Origin: Candidatus Campbellbacteria bacterium CG22_combo_CG10-13_8_21_14_all_36_13
GTDB taxonomy: Bacteria; Patescibacteriota; Minisyncoccia; Phycocordibacterales; PCTT01
DNA length: 11,328 nt
Assembly: GCA_002771585.1 (NCBI GenBank)
Contig: PCTT01000012.1
Coordinates: 1 to 11,328 of the forward strand
Direction: 5' to 3'
Under the pieces are notes generated by a model. It was given only the letters and a program-made list of their open reading frames with translations, ran no database searches and was not told the origin of the DNA. Of the stretch, positions 4,839 through 11,328 are shown piece by piece. The position numbers and the translations under genes were made by a program. Position 1 is the first letter of the stretch; each line of letters begins with the position of its first letter.

Positions 4839-5528
4839 ATGTCAACTTTATACGTAGTATCAACGCCAATAGGCAATTTAGAGGATATCACCCTAAGAGC
4901 CATCAGAACCTTAAAAGAGGTTGATTTGGTGCTTGCAGAGGACACCAGGGTCGCCAAAAGGCTTTTACAGCACCACGGTATAGAAAAGGACGTTGTGCGT
5001 TATGATGAACACAAACATAAAGTCATGGAGGATATGGTACTTGAGGCGCTTAGGGAAGGTACCAATATAGCCCTTATAAGCGACGCTGGCACACCAACAA
5101 TCTCAGATCCAGGATATAGACTAATCGCAAGGATTTTAGAAATAAAAAGAGAAATTCCAGAAATAAATATAAAATCAATTCCAGGACCAAGCTCTCTCAC
5201 TTCCGCTTTGTCGTTAAGCGGTATCTCGGCAGACCATTTTGTCTTTTATGGATTTTTGCCTACCAAAAAAGGTAAAGAAACTATTATAAAGGACATATCA
5301 GAAGCAAAAAGAACATCAGTTTTCTTTGAATCTCCCAATAGAATTATGAAAACACTAGAGATGATGAAAAAGTTTATTGACTGGGAAAGAAAAATCTCTG
5401 TGGTGAGAGAAATAAGTAAAATTCATGAAGATGTTGTAACTGGTAGTATTAGAGAAGTTATTGATTATTTTGAAAAGCATCCGGACCAAATAAGGGGCGA
5501 AATGGTTGTGGTTGTAGAAAGTCTCTAA
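4839..5528 (+). CDS. rsmI: 16S rRNA (cytidine1402-2'-O)-methyltransferase RsmI
   Basis: RsmI transfers a methyl group from S-adenosylmethionine to the 2'-OH of C1402 in 16S rRNA, in the ribosomal decoding centre. The 229-aa protein is somewhat shorter than typical proteobacterial members. Signature motifs run in order: LYVVSTPIGNLEDITLRA (4-21), LAEDTRVAKRLLQHHGI (32-48), YDEHKH (55-60), ALISDAGTPTISDPGYRL (78-95), IPGPSSLTSALSLSGI (114-129), FYGFLPTKKG (136-145), FFESPNRI (162-169) and VVREISKIHEDVVTGSI (188-204), ending with RGEMVVVVE. These are the SAM-binding and catalytic regions of the tetrapyrrole-methylase fold. It is divergent from the Mur ligase across 79 bp and followed by a long AT-rich gap, so it looks monocistronic. 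The ATG at 4839 has no ribosome-binding site, consistent with a leaderless message. Confidence 0.97.
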   Translation: MSTLYVVSTPIGNLEDITLRAIRTLKEVDLVLAEDTRVAKRLLQHHGIEKDVVRYDEHKHKVMEDMVLEALREGTNIALISDAGTPTISDPGYRLIARILEIKREIPEINIKSIPGPSSLTSALSLSGISADHFVFYGFLPTKKGKETIIKDISEAKRTSVFFESPNRIMKTLEMMKKFIDWERKISVVREISKIHEDVVTGSIREVIDYFEKHPDQIRGEMVVVVESL

Positions 5529-5598
5529 AATTTATGTTTAATAATATGATTAATATTTCTTGAAACTCTAGGGCTATTTTTCCGTATTTAACTTCAAA

Positions 5599-5623
5599 TT
5601 TTCGGGGGTTAAACCCCCGAAAA
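5599..5623. repeat. Perfect G-rich hairpin downstream of rsmI
   Basis: TTTTCGGGGGTT (5599-5610) is the exact complement of 5612-5623. The stem ends in T/A runs on both strands, so it may end transcription after rsmI, but no T-run follows the stem itself. Confidence 0.7.
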
Positions 5624-5650
5624 CTCCCGAAATTCAACTCCCGAAATTCA
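5623..5650. repeat. 14-bp tandem repeat
   Basis: ACTCCCGAAATTCA occurs at 5623-5636 and exactly again at 5637-5650. The CCCGAAA core also matches the right arm of the adjacent hairpin. Confidence 0.85.
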
Positions 5651-5912
5651 GAAGATTGTTAGAACTGTTAGAAATGGGTTCTAACAAAAATATCATATAT
5701 GGACATATTTTGATTATCATAAGAAATATTAAGAAATATAAGGTGATACACATCTAAATACTGAAGTTATAATAAAAAAAGAGGCAACTAAGACGAGATA
5801 GTCATTAAAATATAGATCATTAGGCATATACAGATTATTATTTCAAGATAGCTATAATTTTGTGTTTTTGTTTGATTGTATGTGTGTGTATTATAAATTG
5901 ACTTAAAAATTA

Positions 5913-5980
5913 AATCTCGTTGAAAACTCGTCCAAATATCCCTCAACAAAGAGCTCATTTAATCTCGTTGAAAACTCGTC
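5913..5980 (+). promoter_or_regulatory. Two copies of a 20-bp CTCGT-pair motif
   Basis: AATCTCGTTGAAAACTCGTC occurs at 5913-5932 and 5961-5980, 48 bp apart. Each copy holds two CTCGT half-sites 11 bp apart, about one helical turn. Related sequences occur at 8363-8379 and 8409-8427 ahead of the giant surface gene. A binding site for a shared regulator is the simplest reading, but it is inference. Confidence 0.5.
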
Positions 5981-6178
5981 TATTTTCTAATAATAAAAAT
6001 TATTGATTTTATGCTATAGACTCGTACATTTTTTAGATATATATCAAAAAATGTAGTAAATAAGAAAAATCAAATTATATATTATGAATATGTAATTTGC
6101 TCTAATATTTATATTTTATAGCTGTGATATACTTGATATACTATATGTAATTAAAAATCATAATACCCCGCTAGGTAA

Positions 6179-7444
6179 ATGTCTAAAGAACAAAACACAA
6201 ATACGGGCAAGCAAATGAGTTTGATACACAACAGGAGGTTCCAAGCAACCTTCTTTGTTGTTTTTGTGATTCTAATAATTTTGTATTTTGGTATATCTCA
6301 GATTTTTGCAAGTTCTTATAAAATTTCAAACAAAACAAACACCGCATCTGTTGAAGAGAGTATTCAAGAAGAAGAGCTTGTGCCAAAATTTGTTGCAACA
6401 CATATAAAGACTCCAGAATCCCTACGGGCTGTCTATATGACTAGCTGGGTTGCAGGGACTCCAAGCATAAGAGAAAAAATAATTAAACTCATTGATTCAA
6501 CAGAAGCAAATGCTGTTGTGATTGATATAAAAGATGATACGGGCCGTGTTTCTTTTGATATGTGGGACAAGGAGCTAGATGAGATTGGTTCGGAGGAAAT
6601 CAGAATACCAGACCTAAGAGAGCTCATTGAAATGTTCCATGAAAAAGGAGTATATGTGATAGGTAGAATATCTTCTTTCCAAGATCTGTATATGGTCAAG
6701 CTTCATCCAGAGTGGGCTGTGAAGCGCAAAAGCGATGGTGCTGTTTGGAAAGATAGAAAAGGAATAAGCTGGATTGATGCTGGCGCAAAAGAGAACTGGG
6801 ACTATCTTGTAGCGCTGGGCAAGGAGTCATATAATGCTGGATTTGACGAGTTGAATTATGACTATATTCGCTTTCCATCTGATGGAAATATGAATGACAT
6901 ATATTATCCATTCAGCGAACAAAATATTTTAGCAGATCCAGAGTGGGGGAAAGCAAAAACAATTGAATTATATTTTGCTTATTTACACGACAACCTAAAA
7001 GACACTGGCGCAGTTCTATCAGCAGATCTTTTTGGAATGACTACAACAAATTATGACGACTTAAACATAGGACAAGTGCTTGAGAGGGCATTACCATATT
7101 TCGATTACATAGCTCCTATGGTATATCCATCTCATTATCCAAAGACTTTTATCGGGTTAGCAAACCCCGCAGCAAATCCCTATGAGGTGATTGATTATTC
7201 TCTGAGCAAAGCTCTTGCAAGAATTGATGTCTTGAAGACTAGCACAACCACACCAGAGTGGATACGCAATAAAGTGAGAAGGGAACAGATACGACCATGG
7301 CTTCAAGATTTTGATCTTGGTGCTACATACACAGCAGACATGGTGCGCGCGCAAATTCAGGCAACGTACGATAATGGTCTCACAAGCTTCATGTTGTGGG
7401 ACGCAGCTAATACATACACTCCAGGAGGATTATTGCCAAACTAG
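6179..7444 (+). CDS. Membrane-anchored putative glycoside hydrolase (DUF4015 type)
   Basis: A 421-aa protein. A basic N-terminus (RR at 19-20) precedes one membrane span (about 23-43, TFFVVFVILIILYFGISQIF), so the rest faces outside. After a polar linker (46-80), residues 81-421 look like a TIM-barrel sugar hydrolase of the DUF4015 family. Its conserved strands are RAVYMTSWVAG (83-93), NAVVIDIKDDTG (111-122), GVYVIGRISSFQD (157-169), DELNYDYIRFPSDG (223-236), VLSADLFGM (279-287), YIAPMVYPSHY (310-320) and SFMLWDAANTY (403-413). Carboxylates in IDIKDD, DELNYD and SADLFG are likely active-site residues by family analogy. The natural substrate is not known; a cell-envelope or environmental polysaccharide is plausible. 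AGG lies about five bases ahead of ATG 6179. It is probably monocistronic, with long gaps on both sides. Confidence 0.9.
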   Translation: MSKEQNTNTGKQMSLIHNRRFQATFFVVFVILIILYFGISQIFASSYKISNKTNTASVEESIQEEELVPKFVATHIKTPESLRAVYMTSWVAGTPSIREKIIKLIDSTEANAVVIDIKDDTGRVSFDMWDKELDEIGSEEIRIPDLRELIEMFHEKGVYVIGRISSFQDLYMVKLHPEWAVKRKSDGAVWKDRKGISWIDAGAKENWDYLVALGKESYNAGFDELNYDYIRFPSDGNMNDIYYPFSEQNILADPEWGKAKTIELYFAYLHDNLKDTGAVLSADLFGMTTTNYDDLNIGQVLERALPYFDYIAPMVYPSHYPKTFIGLANPAANPYEVIDYSLSKALARIDVLKTSTTTPEWIRNKVRREQIRPWLQDFDLGATYTADMVRAQIQATYDNGLTSFMLWDAANTYTPGGLLPN

Positions 7445-7591
7445 GGATGTTTACCCGACCCTTAGGGTGGGGCAGCAAACACTTATACCCTGTGAGGTCT
7501 ACTACCAAAATAAAAGCACGAAGCACTAATATCGAAATCCGAAACAAATAACAATGAATAAAATTCAAAACGTGTTTAAATATTTGGCTAA

Positions 7592-7634
7592 AACCACACG
7601 GGATTATTTTATATTAAAATAATCCCGTGTGGTT
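7592..7634. repeat. Perfect palindrome with 20-bp arms
   Basis: AACCACACGGGATTATTTTA (7592-7611) is exactly complementary to 7615-7634 around a three-base loop. No T-tract follows outside the stem. Its position downstream of the hydrolase gene suggests an mRNA 3' end or a dispersed palindrome. Confidence 0.9.
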
Positions 7635-7640
7635 CGCCCG

Positions 7641-7664
7641 ACAAAAATCTCGAGGAGTTTTTGT
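7641..7664 (+). terminator. Possible terminator hairpin
   Basis: ACAAAAA (7641-7647) pairs with TTTTTGT (7658-7664) and inner CTC with GAG, with one bulged T. The T-run is inside the stem, so this is a weak call. Confidence 0.35.
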
Positions 7665-7955
7665 TTAGGGGCTTGGAATTTGTTTAGTATTTAGATATTA
7701 GGATTTAGAGCTTAATCCTCCTCCGCCCACTGGCGGATCGGATGTCGGATTTTAAAAAACACCCCAATTTGTCTAAATTTACGTTTTTTCAATTTCCGTC
7801 AACCCCATATACTGTAAAGAAATAAAACTCTATTTCTGTCAAATATTTATATAAATAATAGAAAAGTAAGGTTTTCGGCTATATTTTTAAATATCTGAAA
7901 ACTAATTTCTTATTTCTAATAAATGGCTCTGTGAAACGTTTTTAGTCTTAAGGAC

Positions 7956-7995
7956 AAGACGAGATAGTCTTTTTTTAAAGAATTATCTCGTTTTT
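7956..7995 (+). terminator. Likely intrinsic terminator containing a recurring box
   Basis: ACGAGATA (7959-7966) pairs with TATCTCGT (7984-7991), followed by TTTT to 7995. The left arm lies in AAGACGAGATAGTC (7956-7969), identical to 5790-5803, where no matching right arm exists. Confidence 0.5.
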
Positions 7996-8362
7996 GCATT
8001 TTTACAAAGTGGAAGAATACTTATTTTATTAAATATTTAAAAACAAAGGTAAAATTGACAGAAATTATATAAAAGACAAAAAATATTTTTTAAAAAAAGA
8101 TAAATAAATTTGTTTCACAAACGAGAAGCTACGAGATCAAATATAACGGCTTAACAAAGACTTTGTTTTGAATAAAGAAAATTTGATACTTTTACAAAAA
8201 ATTTTTACAAAAGTTTTAAGTAATTATTCAATTTAATCAAACTTATTAAATACAATAAATTAGAAAAAATTAAAAAGACGGTCTAGTGAAACACTTGTAA
8301 AATATAGGTATATCGGCAAGGAAAATTTAAAAAACTAAATTCTAAAATAATGAGGTTCTTGT

Positions 8363-8427
8363 ATCTCGCAAAAACTCGTAATAAAAACTGTCAACAGGTT
8401 TGTATTTTATCTCTTTTAAAACTCGTC
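8363..8427 (+). promoter_or_regulatory. Two CTCGT-pair motifs upstream of the giant gene
   Basis: ATCTCGCAAAAACTCGT (8363-8379) and ATCTCTTTTAAAACTCGTC (8409-8427) resemble the two copies ahead of the hydrolase gene. Half-sites are 10 and 11 bp apart. They end about 55 bp before the start codon at 8483. Confidence 0.45.
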
Positions 8428-8437
8428 GGAGAGAGGT

Positions 8438-8446
8438 TTATCCACA
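8438..8446 (+). promoter_or_regulatory. Exact DnaA-box sequence, isolated
   Basis: TTATCCACA matches the DnaA consensus. I see no cluster of further boxes nearby, so an origin is not supported. It could be a DnaA regulatory site or chance. Confidence 0.25.
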
Positions 8447-8482
8447 TAAATATGGCTAATAATAAGAGGTGCTCCGTACAAT

Positions 8483-11328
8483 ATGTATAACGTGAAAAAA
8501 GAAATCATACACAAAGGCCAAAAATACATATCAACGAAACAAGCTGCTTTGTTGTCTGGCTTTGTTTCTGATTACATTGGTCAGCTTGCAAGAGCGGGTA
8601 AGATTAGGTCTCGAATGTTTGGAAATACAAGGTTTGTAAATGAAAAAGATTTGATTGGCTACACGGTGCAAACCGATTTAGTCTTGAACGGCGAAAAGTA
8701 TATTTCTTCGTCTGATGCTTCTAAGAAAACGGGATATACCCAGGACTACATTGGTCAACTAGCAAGAGCTGGAAGAATATCCTCTACCACGATTGGAAGA
8801 ACTAAATTTATCCACGAAGATGATCTTCAAAAATATGTTGCCCTAAGTAAAGGGATTGATATTACAGGTCTACCAAAAGCACAAACAGTTGAAGAAGAAA
8901 AGGCGGAAAGCATAGTAAATCATCTAGAGGACGAAGGTGGGTTTGATGTATTGCCAAAATTGCAAAAAAAGAATACGGCAGAAATTATTGCTGACGTTAA
9001 GTCTGTTGTATCTCCATATCAAAAAGCTCTTTCTCTGGAAGTTCGTCTTCCAAAAAGAATTATAAAAAGCATTGGCTACTCTGTGGCATCATTAGTGCTC
9101 ACTCTTTCGTTCGTTACAATAGCATCAGCTTTTTACACCAATCCAAAACTAGTAGAAAAAATGTCTGACGAAGTAAGAGACGCCATCACATCAATGCATA
9201 TGGTTAGAGATTTCTTTGTTGCGGATTTGGAAGACTCCATCAAAGAGTTTGGTGTTGTTGGCACTGTTGCAAATTCAGTTTATGAAAACACAAAAACTTT
9301 TGAAAAGAATTTCTCAAAATTAACAAACTCTCTTGATAGAAATATCACACTTGCGTTTAGCACTGTCGCAGAAATACCAAATACTATTTTTAGGACAGCA
9401 AAATTTGCGTATGAAAAAGTTAGCACGCCACAAGCATCTCTAACCGCCGCAATCTACGATGCAGATCAAATCCTTGGAAAAGCATCCACAAAATTCTACA
9501 CATTTGTATCTTGTATGTTTAAAGACTGCTACGAGGAAGAAACAAGAATAGCCGTCAACAGAAACCTAGAAAAAGCAAGGCAAAGATTGCTTGCGGAGCA
9601 AGAAATCCAAAAAAATAATATATCAGTCGGCGGACAAAACCCAATCACTCTCACAGAAAATGCACAAACAGAAACTACCGCCACCACAAACACAAAGACT
9701 GTTGTAATTTCACCCCGCCCGTCGTCGGGGCAAGCCACCGCCGAGGCGTGGCAAGCTCAACCAACCAAAGTTGTAGAACGAATAATCACAAGAGTGGAGA
9801 GTGGTGTAAGTGGTGGTGTGACTCAAGATTACCTAGAGACACGCATACAACAAGAGTCCAACCGACTCTTCTCATTGCTTTACAGAGATGACTCAAGAAG
9901 TATCACTAATATCTACAACACAGTAGCTCAAACAAATCGAATTGATTATCTAAACGACGCAGACTTTGGTAATCCAACAATCACGAATGGAACAATTACA
10001 GGAACAACACTCACGAATGCAGTAGTAGGAGGAACCACAGGAACATTTTCTGGAGACCTATCCACTACAGGCAATCTGTCTGCAGGAGGTCAGCTCACAA
10101 TCTCTGGAACAGCAACGAGCACTTTTGCAGGCGACGTTGCATTCGACACAAGCACTCTCTACATCGACTCAATTAACAACAGAGTGGGAATAGGAACATC
10201 TACCCCAGGCTCCACACTTTCAATTGCTGGAAATACTTTGATTGATGGAGTACTCACCGTCACAAGCATCACATCTACATCATCAGCATCATCACCATAT
10301 TTCATAGCCATAGACTCATCTGCAACATCCACATTCGCAGGAGGATTCAAGGTTGATACCGATACTTTTGTAGTTGATTACTCTACAAACAACGTCGGCA
10401 TCGGCACCACCTCACCATTCAAAAAACTCTCAGTTGAAGGTGATGGATATTTCAACGGAAACATATATGCAGCAAACCTCACAGCCACAGGCACACTATC
10501 TGTAGGAGGTGATTCATCATTTTCAAGTATTACAGCAACAGGAGCAATAACAAGTTATGACAGCTTCGTAGGGCCATACTTCCAAGCAACCTCCACCACA
10601 GCCACCAGCACATTCGCAGGAGGATTTGCAGTTGAAACTTCCGGTCTTGTCTATGACTACTCTACAAACAGGGTAGGTATCGGCACAGCTACACCTCTAA
10701 ACAAACTTGATGTAGCAGGTACAGCAAGCGTATCAGGCTGGCTAGGAGTAGCCACCACAGCACAATACGACTCATCAGATATCACTATAGGAGATGCAAC
10801 AGACCAAGACCTATGGCTTGCATTCCGAGGTAAAGACGACTCAGGTTCAGAAATACGTCTGGTAATGGGAACACAAGGCAACCTCGGCCCAGGCAATGAC
10901 AATGGATTCTTAGGCACAGCTACCAATGATCGCTTTGACTTTCGAACAAATAACACCAATCGTATCTCAGTACTCGGAGGAGGTAATGTAGGTATTGGAA
11001 GCACAGCACCCACATACAAACTCGACGTAAATGGCACATTTAGAGCTGCAAGTTCTGCAAACTTTGCCTCTACGCTCACTGTTGCGAGTCAATGTGTTGC
11101 TGGAGATACACGACTCCGCAGAAGAAGAAAAAAGAAGAAAGGAGAGAGCGCGGATCCAGAAAAAGGAGAATGGGAGGATGATCTATATATCTATGATGAA
11201 GTCATGATCAAGGACGTTGTAGCTGGCGATGAGATAGCTTCAATGAATACAAAAACAGGAAAGATTGTCTGGAGTGAGGTTAATGCTCTCATGAATATGG
11301 GTATTAAGCCCATTTATCAGCTTACTAC
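8483..11328 (+). CDS. Giant surface protein: tandem HTH, membrane span, fibre repeats, Hint domain (3' end outside window)
   Basis: An open frame of 948 codons with no stop before the window edge. Residues about 8-60 and 66-118 are two copies of a MerR/excisionase-like helix-turn-helix module sharing KYIS...A...G...DYIGQLARAG+I.S...G.T+F. A charged linker (130-185) leads to one membrane span (about 195-217), which puts the HTH pair in the cytoplasm and the rest outside. Residues 218-380 are helical, with C344 and C349 close together. A Thr/Pro-rich stretch (390-430) and a coiled segment (446-490) follow. From 500 on come TG.L..GG and STFAGG..VD motifs and four VGIG[TS]..[PT]...L.V.G repeats (568-583, 638-652, 731-746, 836-851), as in tail-fibre-like surface proteins. 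A Hint domain begins at C871. An AGAGG site lies about 13 bases before ATG 8483. A 12-codon frame (8452-8490) overlaps the start and may couple translation. Codon choice shifts from AT-rich in the HTH part to C/A-rich in the repeats. Confidence 0.93.
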   Translation, partial: MYNVKKEIIHKGQKYISTKQAALLSGFVSDYIGQLARAGKIRSRMFGNTRFVNEKDLIGYTVQTDLVLNGEKYISSSDASKKTGYTQDYIGQLARAGRISSTTIGRTKFIHEDDLQKYVALSKGIDITGLPKAQTVEEEKAESIVNHLEDEGGFDVLPKLQKKNTAEIIADVKSVVSPYQKALSLEVRLPKRIIKSIGYSVASLVLTLSFVTIASAFYTNPKLVEKMSDEVRDAITSMHMVRDFFVADLEDSIKEFGVVGTVANSVYENTKTFEKNFSKLTNSLDRNITLAFSTVAEIPNTIFRTAKFAYEKVSTPQASLTAAIYDADQILGKASTKFYTFVSCMFKDCYEEETRIAVNRNLEKARQRLLAEQEIQKNNISVGGQNPITLTENAQTETTATTNTKTVVISPRPSSGQATAEAWQAQPTKVVERIITRVESGVSGGVTQDYLETRIQQESNRLFSLLYRDDSRSITNIYNTVAQTNRIDYLNDADFGNPTITNGTITGTTLTNAVVGGTTGTFSGDLSTTGNLSAGGQLTISGTATSTFAGDVAFDTSTLYIDSINNRVGIGTSTPGSTLSIAGNTLIDGVLTVTSITSTSSASSPYFIAIDSSATSTFAGGFKVDTDTFVVDYSTNNVGIGTTSPFKKLSVEGDGYFNGNIYAANLTATGTLSVGGDSSFSSITATGAITSYDSFVGPYFQATSTTATSTFAGGFAVETSGLVYDYSTNRVGIGTATPLNKLDVAGTASVSGWLGVATTAQYDSSDITIGDATDQDLWLAFRGKDDSGSEIRLVMGTQGNLGPGNDNGFLGTATNDRFDFRTNNTNRISVLGGGNVGIGSTAPTYKLDVNGTFRAASSANFASTLTVASQCVAGDTRLRRRRKKKKGESADPEKGEWEDDLYIYDEVMIKDVVAGDEIASMNTKTGKIVWSEVNALMNMGIKPIYQLT
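9713..9752. repeat. GC-rich double hairpin inside the giant gene
   Basis: CCCCG (9713-9717) pairs with CGGGG (9726-9730). Immediately after, GCCAC (9734-9738) pairs with GTGGC (9748-9752) and GCC (9740-9742) with GGC (9745-9747). The block is far more GC-rich than its surroundings and is read in frame as about SPRPSSGQATAEAWQAQ (residues 410-426). Confidence 0.65.
11093..11328 (+). other. N-terminal part of a Hint (intein/hedgehog-type) domain
   Basis: Residues 871-948 of the giant protein. CVAGDT (871-876) matches block A of Hint domains, where the first Cys performs the N-S acyl shift. IKDVVAGDEIASMNTKTGKI (909-928), then VWSEVNALMNMGIKPIYQLT, matches the following conserved strands (kd[vi]..GD.v.s.....g...w..V......g....y.i.t). 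An unusual basic run RLRRRRKKKKGES (877-889) separates the two blocks. The catalytic C-terminal His-Asn, or its absence, would lie outside the window, so splicing and simple cleavage cannot be told apart. Confidence 0.8.

Larger units (their letters stand above)
5529..6178. other. AT-rich intergenic region with short repeats
   Basis: No credible gene is visible. Contents: a perfect hairpin at 5599-5623 (TTTTCGGGGGTT arm), a 14-bp tandem repeat at 5623-5650, a hairpin at 5656-5687 (TTGTTAGAAC arm), an AAGACGAGATAGTC box at 5790-5803 that recurs at 7956-7969, and two 20-bp direct repeats at 5913-5932 and 5961-5980. CATAAT at 6159-6164 is a possible -10 for the next gene, with a poor -35. Confidence 0.7.
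7445..8482. other. 1.04-kb AT-rich noncoding region
   Basis: No credible gene is visible on either strand. Contents: a perfect 20-bp-arm palindrome (7592-7634), an adjacent hairpin (7641-7664), a small GC hairpin (TCCGCC/GGCGGA, about 7732-7747), a likely terminator (7956-7995), very AT-rich sequence (about 8000-8340), two CTCGT-pair motifs (8363-8427) and one exact DnaA-box sequence (8438-8446). Degenerate tracts of the AAATCCGAAA/TTAGGATTT type at about 7531-7590 and 7672-7720 lie in inverted orientation around the palindrome. Confidence 0.7.

Noticed and set aside
4760..4957. 66-codon N-terminal extension of the Mur ligase
   Set aside because: The extension overlaps rsmI on the opposite strand, lies upstream of the probable promoter, and the Mur fold begins normally at METKSKKAHF.
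8000..8482. Replication origin
   Set aside because: Very AT-rich sequence with one exact DnaA box, but no cluster of boxes and no dnaA, dnaN or gyrase genes nearby.
10657..11079. 140-codon minus-strand frame
   Set aside because: It lies opposite the fibre repeats of the giant gene, whose C/A-rich codons leave the reverse strand open; no start signal and no recognisable domain. The smaller minus-strand frames at 9529-9738 and 10159-10350 have the same cause.

Overview
The window is AT-rich bacterial DNA and most resembles a candidate-phyla-radiation (Patescibacteria, Parcubacteria-type) genome. That placement is inferred from gene families and architecture: a divergent Mpl/MurC-like Mur ligase, a free-standing 23S-IVP-type four-helix-bundle gene, a DUF4015 sugar-hydrolase-like membrane protein, a very long surface protein with VGIGT-type fibre repeats, weak Shine-Dalgarno sequences, near-leaderless promoters and many perfect hairpins between genes. 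TGA ends the Mur ligase at its natural C-terminus, so TGA is a stop here and the Gracilibacteria code does not apply.

Layout. 1-397: no credible protein gene; nested palindromes and one intrinsic terminator. 398-696: a compact unit with consensus promoter, a 56-residue predicted membrane peptide and a perfect GC-rich terminator. 775-1060: two 79-bp direct repeats and two contracted palindromes that share the same TATTACGA/TCGTAATA arms. 1081-1668: a tRNA-Ile locus with three tRNA-like units: a 5' fragment with its own promoter-like sequence, an intact tRNA-Ile(GAT), and a 289-nt tRNA-Ile-shaped element whose D, anticodon and T loops are filled with hairpins while its stems are largely kept. 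The intact tRNA and the expanded element lie between one promoter and one terminator. 1773-1958: a small gene of unknown function.

2073-4759 (minus strand): an arginyl/leucyl-tRNA-protein-transferase-like gene, a four-helix-bundle gene and an Mpl/MurC-like ligase. The ligase is transcribed divergently from rsmI (4839-5528, plus strand), and the two probably share a 79-bp, nearly leaderless promoter region. A 650-bp AT-rich gap with repeats precedes a membrane-anchored putative glycoside hydrolase (6179-7444). A 1.04-kb noncoding gap follows, then a giant gene (8483 to beyond the window end). That gene encodes two tandem MerR/excisionase-like helix-turn-helix modules, one membrane span, a coiled or low-complexity stalk, at least four fibre-type repeats and the start of a Hint (intein/hedgehog-type) domain.

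How the parts relate. rsmI and tRNA-Ile serve translation, the Mur ligase serves cell-wall precursor synthesis, and the glycoside hydrolase and giant protein are cell-surface proteins. Both surface genes are preceded by two copies of a similar motif (ATCTC, short spacer, AAAACTCGT), which suggests shared regulation. The two most unusual items are the loop-expanded tRNA-Ile element and the HTH-membrane-fibre-Hint protein.
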